The translations under genes and the position numbers were made by a program. Source: Vitellaria paradoxa (lineage: Eukaryota > Streptophyta > Magnoliopsida > Ericales > Sapotaceae). Taken from it: a DNA stretch of 64,000 nt. Positions 35,901 through 46,203 of the stretch are shown here, piece by piece (position 1 is the stretch's first letter; the number at the start of each line of letters is the position of its first letter). A model generated the notes under the pieces. The model did no database searches, was not told where the DNA came from, and saw only the letters and a program-made list of their open reading frames with translations. The stretch covers positions 5,234,199 through 5,298,198 of the forward strand of contig CM034238.1 of the NCBI GenBank assembly GCA_019916065.1, given 5' to 3'.

Positions 35901-38900
35901 CCCTCCATCTTGTTGCACCATATATCCAAGGTACCTAAATTTATCTTTCTCTACAATCTTTTGTGTGCCGAAACTTACTTCTATACTACCCGTTATCCTA
36001 CTTTGACTAAACTTACATTCCATATATTCCGTCTTGCATTGGCTTAGCCTATACCCTTTTGTCTCTAACGTTTCCCGCCACAATTCTAGCTTAGCATTCA
36101 CTCTTTCTCTCGTCTCATCTACTAAAACAATATCATCTGCAAATAGCATACACCATAACACCTCATCCTGAATATGTCTTGTAATCTCATCTATAACTAA
36201 AGCAAACAAGTAAGGGCTTAATGCTGAGCCTTGATGTAAGCCAATCGTGATAGGGAACTAGTTAGTCTCTCCACCAGTCGTCCGTATAGATCTCATGGCT
36301 CTATCATACATGTTTATACATGTCCTCTTCAAATATCATCATTAAATTCAATTCAATGGTCTATCATTAAATTTAATTCAATGGTCTATCAGAAATGTGA
36401 AATGACCCAAAGACTGGGCAAAAGTTTGAGGAAAAACTTTGGTTTGTACAAGATCCCAGCTATTCGTTGAAGAACAAAACTCAATCTCAACCTTTAGATT
36501 TTAGTTTGTGAGAGGGACATTTTTTAAATACATTGTGTTTTATCATATAGATATAGTCAACTATACCAATTTAAATTTAAAATTAGAATTTAGAAAAAAA
36601 TCACTCCCCCAGGACTAATTTTATTTAAATATTTGTAAAAATAAAAAAAGTATGATAAATATAGAGAGTTTCACATTGAATTTTATAATAAATTTTTAAA
36701 ATTGATTTTATAAAGATAACTCATATAAAAATTATTATTATTATTATTAATCATATGTGCTTTATAAAATAAAACAAATATAGTTAATGTGACTAAGTTA
36801 AATTTAGGGGGTGTTTGGTTTATCAAAACTCACCAACTTTTACCAACTTTTTGTACTTTCTTTTAATCAAATTTCGTCACATATTACTTTTACATCAAAT
36901 CTTTGTACTTTTGTTGCACTTTTACCAACTTTTTGCCAACTTTCGTCACATATTACCAACTTTTTGCCATCCAAACATCACCTTATAATTAGAATTTAGA
37001 AAAATAACTATTCCCGAGCCTAGTTAATATTCAGCATTTTTTTGTACTTTTAAATTTTGAAAATACTAAGAGTTGTTGTTATATGAGAAATAACCTAGTT
37101 ATTATTTAAGCCTTTTTTTATTTGTGTTTTCTAATTCAACTCTATTTTTTATCTGTATTTTTAATTTAATTACTAATGTAATTGAAATATATAAATTTAA
37201 CCACTATATTAAATTTTTACTTAAGTGGATCCCCCATTTGGAACCCATGTGCAAGTAAATTCCGTCTCGGAACCCAACAAAGTGGGTCCCTTTTTAGAAC
37301 TCATGAGTTTTTTTACATTTATTAAAATCATATACCACAATTCTAGTACTTTTATATGCAAAAGAAAAAATGAAATTATAGTGTTTTGGCGATATGGGAC
37401 AAAAAAATAAAAGTTTTGTGAAAGATCTCAACCATTCGTTGTAGAATAAAACTTAATCTCAACATTTAAATTTTAATTTGTAATGGGAGCATTTTTCAAA
37501 TGTATTGTGTTTTATTATACAGATATATTTCATCTCTATATCTCACATCTATAAAAAAAATATATATATATATATATACATATGCATGCATGATCATCAC
37601 CACTGAAATATTAGTCTACTAACTTGTGTTCGTGTGTATTGAAATGCAATTTGAAGCACAAACAATTGAGTGCTTTAATGTCCATTTATAGCTATTGAAA
37701 AAGAGAAAACCAAGCTAATATGAATTAACCAAAGAATATAAAGACAATATCTTGAGATTTGTTCAAAAATCTCACTTCACTCTGAACAGCCACACAAATG
37801 TGGTTGGCTTTTGGCTGTGCGGTGTGCCCCAACATAATTAAGTTTCACTATTAAAACAATCTATAAATTATGTCAATTTTGCAAAATAAACATAACAAAA
37901 AATCCCATAGAAACCATATAAATGCAACTTCTATATTATTTTCAACTCTCAATATTTTATTTATTTTTAAATATTATTCCATCCAAAAAAATTCAATTCT
38001 AAATCCTTTTGCCGTTGGAATGACTTGATCTGATTCAAATTAAGTGGGATCAAAATAAAGAATGAGAAAGTGAAGCTACCAGGGGCTGGGGAGTCCTTTC
38101 CAAAATCTCTCAACCACACTAATTACATGTTTGTTTTATAAGATATAAAATTGTATAAAAGATAATATCTCATTTTTAATTTGAAAAATGACATTAGCAC
38201 TCCAAATATAGACTCTCACACTTCATTTCCTCTCATTATGAATGGTGCTTTATTGAGTGTAGATAGCTAAAATGGAATGCTAATATTACTTCTATTTTTA
38301 TCGCACGTTTAGTTAAATTCTTTTCTTAGAATAAAATTTTTTATATGAAGTCATCTATAATATTATCTACATTCTCTAAGGGATATTATCTCAATACAAA
38401 TATATATATATATAACCGAATATAAGATAAAATTAGAAGTGAAATGCTATGTCACATCCAACTACATATATCATGAAATGATCATGCACTAAGAAACAAT
38501 AAACAAGATAGTAGTTAGCAATGTAAAGAAAAAAAAAGTTTCATACAGACCATTTATTTAATTGGGAAGAGGTTAGGTTGAGCTGAGTTTCAAAAAGAAA
38601 TAATAGAACTCCAAAACAAAACTGTTGAAGTTCAATACTATAACATATCAATTGGTATATGATCCACATGAAATGATACAACCTTTTCAGTTAATTAGTA
38701 TGTCCTCTAATATTGGGTGTAAATTAAACTGCTTTAACAATGAACAAATTTGAAATAAGCCTGCAAAACTCAGGATTGTAACTGGAAATATTGAATGAAT
38801 ATATAAGCAGGTGATAATTAAACTGAATTAACATATATAAGTGAGTATAGGTATATGATTATGAAGGACTCTTCCAATCCTGAATACCCAAGTCAGACAC

Positions 38901-40424
38901 TTGCTGAATTTTCACATGTAACCAATAAATAGATTATCATGATCATTGGAGCTTTGACACTAATTAATTAATTAAGGTTCAATTTGCTAGTGCTCTTTCA
39001 TTCCTCTTTTACACTCCTATACGTTGCATTTGTATTTAGGGTTTGAAATTAAGAAATATGATTATTCAAAGGGAATTGTTTAAATATAATTTTGCTAGTT
39101 TAGATAGGAGTAAATTATGAATTTGAGTAATTTAATTTGATAAATAATGACAAATTTAAAATCATGTTAAATACTCCACAATTTTAATAGTCAGTGACAC
39201 CGCTATTTTGATAACTATTAAACTTTGATATGTTATTGCATAAATTAACTCTTTTATTAATGTTTTAATATAATTTAATCTTAAATTTATTGATTTGAAA
39301 TCTCTAATCATTCAGACAGGGCCTTATATTATACCCTCGAAATTGGGATTTTCTTTTTAATTATTTTGAGAGGAAAGAAGGGTTGTTCACTGGGAATAGA
39401 TAGTAATTTTATTTACTAATATTTTAATATAATTTAATCTTAAATTTGTTGATTTAAAATCTCTGATCGTTCAGACAGGGCCTTATATTATACCCTCAAA
39501 GTTGGAATTTTCTTTTTAATTATTTTGGGAGGAAAGAGGGGTTGTTCACAGGGAATGGATTGCAATTTTATGATTAGGAGAACATACAATATCGATCCCA
39601 TTAACTTTTCTTGGTTTAATGTTTCTTGGCTTAAGGAACAATTGTCAAAGTAGCAAGTTCAAGTTAAGGAAACAATGATCATAAGATAAACATGGCAGTA
39701 ATTGTAGCAGCTATTATAGTACTACAAACTGACCACTTTGATAAAAATAGCATCAACGGCTCTGGCCGGAGTATCAAATAGCATATCCACCCAAGCGATT
39801 CACTTCAAGAGATCTCTCTCACATCAAATATGTGTATTTATGATAATTAATTTATTGAAGACAACCACAGCATTCTAGTTTACTTTCCAGCCATTACTTA
39901 GCTCCTTTTAGCCTTCCATTTTCTTAAGGAAATGGAGAGTTTTGGAACAGCTATAGCTCTCTTTCTCACACAGATTGAGAATTTTGTTCACAGATCTGTC
40001 TTCTTGATGAACATTCTCTTTCTTCTTGTTTGACTCTTTACGGTTTCTGTGTATAGCCCACCTCTTTTCTGCCCGGGTTAGGTTTTTGACCATGTCTCTT
40101 GGGGTTTTTTAAATTCTCTTGATTTGATCTAACAGATATTTTTTAAAACCCTCTCTCTTTCTGGAGTACTCATGCAGTCCAAACATGGACTGATCAAGAA
40201 ATTGTGAAAAGTGAGTAAGAAATAGGGATGGAAATTAATTACCTCGAGCTGGAGTACTCAAAAAGTTTGCCAGTTGCAGAGAATACAATAAGAGCTATCT
40301 CAGCATCACAGAGGGTGGAGAGCTCCTTAGCCTTCTTGAAAAGCCCTCTTCTTCTCTTGGAGAAGGTCACCTGCCTTGTTGTAATGTTGTCGATTTTCTT
40401 GATCTCAATCTTTTTTCTCACCAT
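26158..40424 (-). CDS. MADS-box transcription factor, SVP/AGL24/JOINTLESS (StMADS11) clade
   Basis: Seven exons: 40424-40243, 32781-32703, 28190-28129, 28014-27915, 27803-27762, 26440-26399, 26286-26158. Lengths 182, 79, 62, 100, 42, 42 and 129 bp give the classic type II MIKC pattern and 211 residues. Exon 6 could instead end at 26393, adding Val-Lys. The MADS domain (1-60) includes [12 protein letters not shown] and [20 protein letters not shown] and binds CArG boxes as dimers. The I region ([13 protein letters not shown]) and K domain ([19 protein letters not shown]) are of the SVP/AGL24 type. The C-terminus ends SSDISLTLG, lacking the few residues that usually follow the LxLG motif in this clade. 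The family acts in the nucleus on flowering time, meristem identity or bud dormancy. Intron 1 is 7.5 kb and intron 2 4.5 kb, both transposon-loaded. Which clade member this is remains open. Confidence 0.95.
26977..27278 (-). mobile_element. Complete TRIM retroelement (77-bp LTRs, 5-bp TSD)
   Basis: Two 77-bp direct repeats, 26977-27053 and 27202-27278, differ at scattered positions. Read on the minus strand, the 5' LTR (27278-27202) starts TGTTGGAATAGCTTAACAT and ends AACA. The primer-binding site TGGTATCAG (27201-27193), complementary to initiator Met-tRNA, follows directly. A purine tract GAGAGGGGAG (27063-27054) abuts the 3' LTR. AATAT flanks both sides (26972-26976, 27279-27283). The internal part is only 148 bp and non-coding. 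It lies in intron 5 of the MADS gene, same strand. Confidence 0.9.
30150..30590 (+). pseudogene. Decayed L1-type LINE fragment (RT C-terminal / zf-RVT region)
   Basis: Broken frames recall the C-terminal part of plant L1 ORF2: '[14 protein letters not shown]', then '[19 protein letters not shown]' (one frame away), then '[14 protein letters not shown]'. Stops and frameshifts abound. Antisense to the host gene, in intron 2 of the MADS gene. Confidence 0.65.
30815..32041 (+). mobile_element. Short LTR retroelement carrying captured host-gene sequence
   Basis: Diverged direct repeats lie at about 30815-31063 and 31795-32041 (aligned blocks: TTGTAATAAAG, TATAAATAGA, GTTATGAAAAAAA, TTATCATTTT, TCGAATCAAAC, GTTCACTTCA). 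The LTRs contain a TATAAATAG promoter-like box and end in TTCA. TTAGTATTAGGGC at 31065-31077 follows the first repeat and matches the iMet primer site TTGGTATCAGAGC at 10 of 13 bases. The 0.7-kb interior has no gag-pol; it holds KRR1- and ubiquitin-derived sequence. Exact left boundary and target duplication are not resolved. It lies in MADS intron 2, antisense. Confidence 0.7.
31400..31612 (+). pseudogene. Chimeric captured fragment: KRR1 N-terminus joined to ubiquitin N-terminus
   Basis: One frame reads [18 protein letters not shown], stop, [16 protein letters not shown], matching the N-terminus of the small-subunit processome factor KRR1 (plant form HKGKH.KPKPWDDD…W.VEKFDP.WN..GMLE). It continues without shift into [14 protein letters not shown] and [13 protein letters not shown], ubiquitin residues 3-33 with one residue deleted (about 21 of 30 identical). 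At 31613 the sequence becomes GTAGGTGA, an intron-donor-like sequence, and homology ends. UTR-like sequence around 31310-31340 probably belongs to the KRR1 part. One internal TAG makes it non-functional as a single protein. Confidence 0.75.
32470..32580. repeat. Poly-T / poly-G low-complexity tract
   Basis: A T-rich run of about 80 bases is followed by G runs, within MADS intron 2 just downstream of exon 2 in gene orientation. It makes the surrounding assembly prone to length error. Confidence 0.7.
33519..34604. mobile_element. CACTA-like non-autonomous element (putative)
   Basis: The left end begins CACTACAATAAAAG, close to the CACTA-superfamily terminus. The right end reads, inverted, CTACTATAACAATTT. 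Subterminal words are inverted between ends: TTTAGTCGTTAAAAATTG at 33568 and its complement at 34528-34544. Further 'accaaatt' and 'gactaaat' words fill the ends. No transposase frame. Located in intron 1 of the MADS gene. Confidence 0.5.
35343..36330 (-). mobile_element. 5'-truncated RTE-type LINE with reverse transcriptase remnant
   Basis: On the minus strand the frame reads [20 protein letters not shown], then [15 protein letters not shown] with the catalytic FADD, then [10 protein letters not shown], typical of plant RTE-clade reverse transcriptase. One stop lies upstream (after GGETN) and frameshifts follow beyond 35799. The 3' end near 35343 shows a (TTTGG)n tail. It sits in intron 1 of the MADS gene, same strand. 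Confidence 0.8.
36421..36556. repeat. Diverged direct repeat, copy 1 (pair with 37411-37527)
   Basis: About 120 bases recur 971 bases further on (shared CATTCGTT-like, AACTCAATCTCAAC, TTTAGTTTGT, GTGTTTTATCATA words, with substitutions). The pair brackets a MITE and AT-rich DNA, so this may be an old terminal-repeat element or a segmental duplication. Confidence 0.5.
36807..36982. mobile_element. Small Tourist-like MITE, TTA TSD
   Basis: Left end GGGGGTGTTTGG and right end inverted GGTGATGTTTGG; TTA flanks both sides (36804-36806, 36983-36985). The interior repeats 'ttttaccaactttttg'. Intron 1 of the MADS gene. Confidence 0.65.
37411..37527. repeat. Diverged direct repeat, copy 2
   Basis: Partner of the copy at 36421-36556; see there for the shared words and spacing. 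Confidence 0.5.
39251..39572. repeat. ~157-bp diverged tandem duplication in MADS intron 1
   Basis: Copies of about 157 bp start near 39251 and 39407. They share TTTTAATATAATTTAATCTTA, GTTCAGACAGGGCCTTATAT-like and GGAAAGA.GGGTTGTTCAC words. The copies lie about 0.7-1 kb inside the intron from exon 1, a place where type II MADS genes often keep regulatory DNA. Confidence 0.75.
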
Positions 40425-40950
40425 TTTTCTTCCGAGAAAGAGATCAAACTACCCTTCAGAGAAAACCAATCGCAACATCAATCCAAATAGGTTTTCCGTA
40501 GAAAAGGTAAAGAAGATAGATGGGTTTTTAGAAATTAAAACATATCCATATATGTAGAGAGAGTGAGAGAGAGAGATTGCGACTGAATCTATAAAAAATT
40601 GAAAAAAATCTTCATGACAAAACCAACCAAAATAGACTGAACCAGGATTGTAGAGTTAAAAAGATTGCTATATTTGGAAAGAGAGAGAGTTAAATGAGGG
40701 GCACGTTGCTAAATCAGGAAGAATGAGAAACCAACCCTAGAGAGAGAAAGGAGGAGGAAGAACCAAAAGAAGAAGGAGCTTAAGGGAAATAAAAAAGAAA
40801 AAGAAAAAGAAGTGTGCCCAATGAAAGCTAAGTGGGCAGATGGCCAGACATCCTTGAAATTACCTTTCTGGGATATTGGATTTGCGTGCATCTCACAATT
40901 CACACCACTTATAAAAGTAGCCAATCACATCTAGAGCGAGAAATTTTCAG
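40425..40950 (-). promoter_or_regulatory. 5' UTR and promoter of the MADS gene
   Basis: GA/CT-rich tracts (GAGAGAGTGAGAGAGAGAG near 40558-40577, and around 40680-40760) upstream of the ATG are GAGA-like elements common in plant MADS promoters. CCATATATGT at 40546-40555 is one base off a CArG box, which would allow MADS-protein autoregulation. A clear TATA box was not fixed. Confidence 0.35.
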
Positions 40951-41307
40951 GGTCAATCCATGGATAAATTTTGAGGCTTTTTTTTTTTTTTTATGGCCAA
41001 ACAACTTGTGTTGGATGTGTTTGGGAGACGTCAAAATTTCAAATTTTGCTTTTTTTTTTTTTTATCTTCATTTTGGCTGCGTTTGTAAACTAAAAAATTC
41101 TTTTCTTTTTTTTTTGTAGTGTTGGAAAGTCTTACTTTTGGCAAAAGTTGTGTTTGCAAAAAAAATTGCAAAAATTAAAAAATAAAAAGTTAAAAAAAGT
41201 TGAAAAATAAATAAAATTTGATAAAGTTAGAAGTAGGTGTTTATTTTTTAATTTTTAATTAATTTTTAAAAGCGATATCAATAGCATAACTAAAATAACA
41301 GACAAAA

Positions 41308-41461
41308 ATTAAATTTTAGTAAAAATATAATCTAAAATGAGACAATTTATTGTAAATGTCAAAATAGTTAAAAAGATGAATAGAATTAAATTTTAGTAAA
41401 AATATAATTTGAAATGAGACAATTTATTGTGAATGCCATAATAGTTAAAAAGATGAATGGA
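41308..41461. repeat. 77-bp tandem duplication
   Basis: Copies 41308-41384 and 41385-41461 share ATTAAATTTTAGTAAAAATA, GAGACAATTTATTGT and AGTTAAAAAGATGAAT with few substitutions. Confidence 0.8.
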
Positions 41462-41698
41462 GAATGAATTTTAACCGTAATTAAAGAAATAATTAACAAA
41501 TTATTATAAAAATTTTTATTGTAATATTTTTATAATAGATTTTATTAAATATACAAGGCATGTTTGATTATCAAAATAGGATAAAACAATATTATAGTCT
41601 CAAGAGTGAGTAATTTTTTAATTATATTATACTAGTCCAATGTTTGATTTTTGCACGAGACAAATCCATTAATTACACTGTGAGTCTTATGTTCGTTT

Positions 41699-41940
41699 AT
41701 ACACATTGACTAGGATAAGGTATCGGATGACAACTTTTAACTTTTTTGATTTTTTTCTTCTTAGAAAACGACGTACATTATGACCTCTCTTAAATTATAA
41801 GAATGAAAAAAAAAAAAAAAACTAACGTACACATTCACTCGAATAAATTATCGAATGACAACTTTTGACTTTTTGATTTTTTTCATTTAAGAAAATGACG
41901 TACATTTTGACCTCTCTTAAATTATAAGAATAAATATGTG
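41699..41940. repeat. ~129-bp direct duplication
   Basis: Two adjacent copies share TACACATT.ACT, ATGACAACTTTT and CATT.TGACCTCTCTTAAA words; they differ by small indels in A/T runs. Confidence 0.7.
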
Positions 41941-43550
41941 AAATGAACAAAAAAAATAATTTTAATTAGTTTTTTAACACTAAACGATAAAAAAAAAATG
42001 CTTATAAAATTTTCCTAAACCAAGCCTTGAGGTATAAACGACCAATTAATCATTTGATAAATATATTATTATATATTATGATAACATAATATCTCGTATT
42101 TTATAATAGTATTATAATTATGAATACTATTATTTAAAATATATAATTATAAAATATAACATTATTACAATATCACATTCTAATAAATATAATACAATAT
42201 ATATTACAATAGTGTTATATAGATTATTATATATTATACATAATATTTATTAATTAATATATCATATTAATATGATAACATTGTATAATATTCTAAAGCT
42301 ATATAATATATGTAATATTATCATATATCCACAAATATAATATTATTATACTATTATAAATAGTAAAATATGATTATAATTTATAATGTATTGTTCTATG
42401 GTATTGAATTTAATATGATATAATATGGTATTGAATTTAATCGAATATTATGTTATAATATATAATGTAGGAGTACTTTGATGCTATATATAATTTATGA
42501 AGGATATTTTGATCATCACGCAACCAAATCTCATCCAACTCTTTATCTCATAATTTTTATCTCATCCTTAATTTTATAATTCAGTATACAAGATATAACT
42601 GTTTGGTCAACCACAAATTTTTGTCAAATTTTTTAATTTAATTAATTTTTTAGCTTTTTAAAAAATTTTATTTAATATTTATTAAATACATAAAGTATTT
42701 ATTACACACAAAATCACAAATTTTGTTTTGACCTTTATAAATTTTTATTAAACACACAATTTTTGTCAAAAAAAAAAAGCATAACAACACTAAAATAAAA
42801 GTTACAAAAAGTTGAAACTCTATCTAATTATTATGTTTTGTGTATTATTTTTCAAAAATCAAGACTAAAAAATAAAAAAAAAAAAACAATTCTTGGAATA
42901 TCTAAAAGATGTCTCTTGTGTTCTTCAAACCAAGTTTATGATTTTTTTTCCTTTTTATTTGAGCACATCAATATGTCATTAAATTATATATATTTTATTT
43001 TTATTTTTACTCTCTATTTTTGTTATTCTTTATTTTTCAAAAATTAAACTTTTAACTATAATTATCAAAAATGCATTTTGAATTATAAATTAGGTGATGT
43101 TCAATTTGTTAAAAAAATTAAAAGTAGGTGTAAAAGTTATATGTAATGAAATTTAGTTAAAAGAATTAAAAATTTTGATAAAAATTAAAATTGTTTATAA
43201 TTTTTTAAAATATAATTTTTAGTTTTTATTGTTTTATTAAAAATATTCCCAAAATTAATTTTCTGAAATCAGTATCTATAAAAAAATAATATATTATCGC
43301 ATCTCGAGAAAAACGAGAGTGGACGACATGACGGGTACGAGGGTACAACGATGTCATAATTTTTGTGTGGTCATACAGCATTGCCCACCGGTACGGAATT
43401 CAAAAATAGGCTCTGGCTGAGGTGATGGAAAATGTTGGAAAAGAGTAAGAATACTTAAAAAATTTAAAAATTATTTATTTATTTTTATTGTACAGAATAT
43501 AAATTTATAATTTATCTTATTTTAATATTATTTAGAGGTAAAAAATATAA

Positions 43551-43655
43551 AATTTTATAAATTTCTGTCAATACGAATTACGAAATTATAAAATTTAAAT
43601 TTTTTATTCATTACACAAATAACGAGACACTAATTTTTATAAATTTATACAATTC
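43551..43655. repeat. Core of a small dispersed MITE-like family, copy 1
   Basis: The block with 'aattacgaaattataaaat', 'ttttattcattacacaaat' and 'acgaga' recurs at 44490-44600 (inverted), 50165-50235 and 23440-23520 (inverted). Confidence 0.6.
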
Positions 43656-43731
43656 TAAATATATTTATTTCATTTTATCTTACTTTTTTGTTATTTTAAA
43701 CCCACAATTAACATATATATATATATATATA

Positions 43732-43888
43732 GGACTCGTTTGAAGCTACAAAAAAAAATCAAAAAACTTTAAAAAATTTCAAAAATTTTCAAATTCTTCC
43801 AATCATATTTTACTACCTATCATTTTTACATCACATCAATCACATTTATTAGTTTTTTTTTATTTTTTTTTTGACTCCAAACGCACCC
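43732..43888. mobile_element. Small MITE with GGACTCGTTTG-type ends
   Basis: Left GGACTCGTTTGAAGC and inverted right GGGTGCGTTTGGAGTC. ATA stands on both flanks (43729-43731, 43889-43891). The interior is A/T only. Confidence 0.5.
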
Positions 43889-44467
43889 ATAGTATAGGAC
43901 AGTTAAAGCTTCGGTTGGCATAACTAATCAAAAATATCTCACTAACAAATTTTTGAATTTTATTTAAATGATCAGAATTAATTTTGGAAAGAACAAACTA
44001 GTTAGTTATTGGTAAGTTTTTTAATTTTTTTATCAATTTGATATTTTTATCCTTTATAATTTAAAAAAAAATTAAAATATAAAGGGTGAATTTATTTATA
44101 TTCTACACATAAATTCATACATTTCACTTCACTTTTTTATTAAATAAAATTACACAATTATTCTTATTCTTCTGATAAGATATATTGTATAATTTTAATA
44201 CAATAAATATATTTTTATAAAAATAAAAGTAATTATGTAGTTTTATTTAATAAAGAAGCAAAATAAAGTGTAATAATATATTTGTAAAATACAAATAGAT
44301 CCAATAAAATATAAAAAAAAGTAAATTTAGTAATTTAAAAAAATACAAAAAATAGGTATTTTAAAAACGAGAAGCTGATTGCTTTCCAAAGACTACCTAG
44401 AGGGAGAAAGCATGTAGAGAGAGAGAGGGGACCGCAGAACGGAGGCCGAGAGGTGACTTGCCTGGTT

Positions 44468-44609
44468 GGCATTGGTATGTTTGGAGGTGTGTAAATTTAT
44501 AAAAATTATAGTCTCGTGTAATGAATAAAAAATTTAAATTTTACAGTTTCGTAATTTATATTTATTAAAATTTGTAAAATTTTACATTTTTTGAACACCA
44601 AATAGTGCC
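44468..44609. mobile_element. Small MITE, member of the TTCGTAATTTATA family
   Basis: Ends GGCATTGGTATGTTTGG and inverted GGCACTATTTGGTG. The interior is the inverted core shared with 43551-43655, 50123-50289 and 23440-23520. Confidence 0.5.
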
Positions 44610-44680
44610 ATAAATATAGCGTTGAATTAGGGATGCTTCCTTTCCTGTCACATTTATAATGGTGTAGCGTATTGTCCCTT

Positions 44681-44802
44681 TTATTTCAGTGCTTTTGTTG
44701 CTGGTTAATTAAATGATACTTTTGGTGCAATAAATTTTATTTTATTTCAGTGCTTTTGTTACTGGTTAATTAAATGATACTTTTGGTGTAATAAATTTTA
44801 TC
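44681..44802. repeat. 61-bp tandem duplication
   Basis: Copies 44681-44741 and 44742-44802 are nearly identical (TTATTTCAGTGCTTTTGTT, CTGGTTAATTAAATGATAC), differing at about two positions. Confidence 0.9.
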
Positions 44803-44861
44803 TAATGGATTGTCTGGATGCTAGGCAATCCTCTTCTGGAGCAGGAAACTTCAAGTCAAGT

Positions 44862-45377
44862 ACGGAGTCAGATAGAGGAGAAGGGGCAAGTGACCCCTGA
44901 TTTTAATTGTTAAATTATTAAAAATATTTTTAGTGTTTTAGTTGTATTAAAAAATTAAGCTAATTTAAATTTAACAATATTTTGATCTTATTAAAAAAAA
45001 GTTAAGATTAACTCAATTTTTTTGACGTGAACCAAATTTGTAAAAATTAAATTCAAGTATTTTTTATGAAATAAAATATATTTTTTCACTCCGACATTAA
45101 ATATTTTTATACATAATATCAGTAAATATAACATAATAAATTATATAAATAATAAAATTTAATAATAATTATATTTTTTTTATAACGAGAAATATTATGT
45201 GTTAATAAAAAAATCAATTAAACTACTAATTTGTAAAAAGTATATTTACGGTTTAATATTAATAGAGAATTTTCTCTCTTCTTCAAAGAGGGTCGCTACT
45301 CTCTTATTTTTAATCTGACATAATTCGTTATTTACTTATTAGGTACGTCATTGTTAAAAATTCTGAATCCGCCCCCA
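44862..45377 (+). repeat. Dispersed ~0.5-kb repeat family, copy 2
   Basis: Begins CGGAGTCAGATAGAGGAG, ends CTGAATCCGCCCCC, so the ends are weakly inverted (GGAGTCAGA against GGATTCAGA). Collinear with 49021-49565 and 23822-24260. Confidence 0.7.
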
Positions 45378-45624
45378 CTTCAAGTAATCCTAGTTGGGCT
45401 TCAGGTTTCTCCATCCTTTTGATTTATGCCGGTCCTAATTTCTTGAGGTGCGGAGTGTTTGCAGCAAATTCTTTATTAATGTCAGAAATTCTTTCGTTTT
45501 GCTTTCTTACTTTCCCTTTTAATCTCGATATTTCTTTATGAATTGCATGAACAAGGTGACTGATATTGCCGCGTAGGAGGCAATTGGTTGTTGGTTTGGC
45601 TACTCTCTCTGTTTGCTATAATAA

Positions 45625-45812
45625 GGGTCCGTTTGGGTAACCTACCTAGTAGCCGACTCTTTTTTAATTTCAACAGGTTTGGTCAATTTTATTTTCAAGA
45701 GTAAAAATATCAAATTAATAAAAATTATATTTTCACCTAAAAAAAATCATTTTTTTTCTCAAATACAAAATTAGCTAAAATAAGCTAATTAACTTTCTAC
45801 CCAAACCAAGCC
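45625..45812. mobile_element. Tourist-like MITE, TAA TSD
   Basis: Left GGGTCCGTTTGGGTAA, inverted right GGCTTGGTTTGGGTAG, with TAA at 45622-45624 and 45813-45815. The 188-bp non-coding size fits Harbinger-derived MITEs. Confidence 0.75.
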
Positions 45813-46203
45813 TAAGATTAGAGGGTGGAATGGTGTTGAGGGAAAGATTCTCTTTAGTCTTTTCTCATGTTTGTCTCCCTTGAGTTCAACTGCAATATAT
45901 GGTTGATCAATGAACCTTAATTCAATTTACTTCACATGCAGGAAAACTGCAGATTGCGCGAAATAATAATCTTATTATTATTTTATTTTATTTATTTATT
46001 ATTATTATTATTTTTGGTTGGTGAACTTTTACAAGCCGAAAAATACTTAAATCATATGTGCCGCCAAACAATCCAATATTTCTTCCGGATGAAACTCCCT
46101 TTTGTTTGGACGGGGAACGAAGTCGCATGCAAGAGAGAAGAAAGCCCCAATTTTGGCACACGTGGTTCGAATTTCTTGCACAACGAAGTGAATGTACTTT
46201 TTA

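Noticed and set aside
46145..46160. GGTTCGAAT, resembling a tRNA B box
   Set aside because: No A box at the right distance and no cloverleaf can be drawn.
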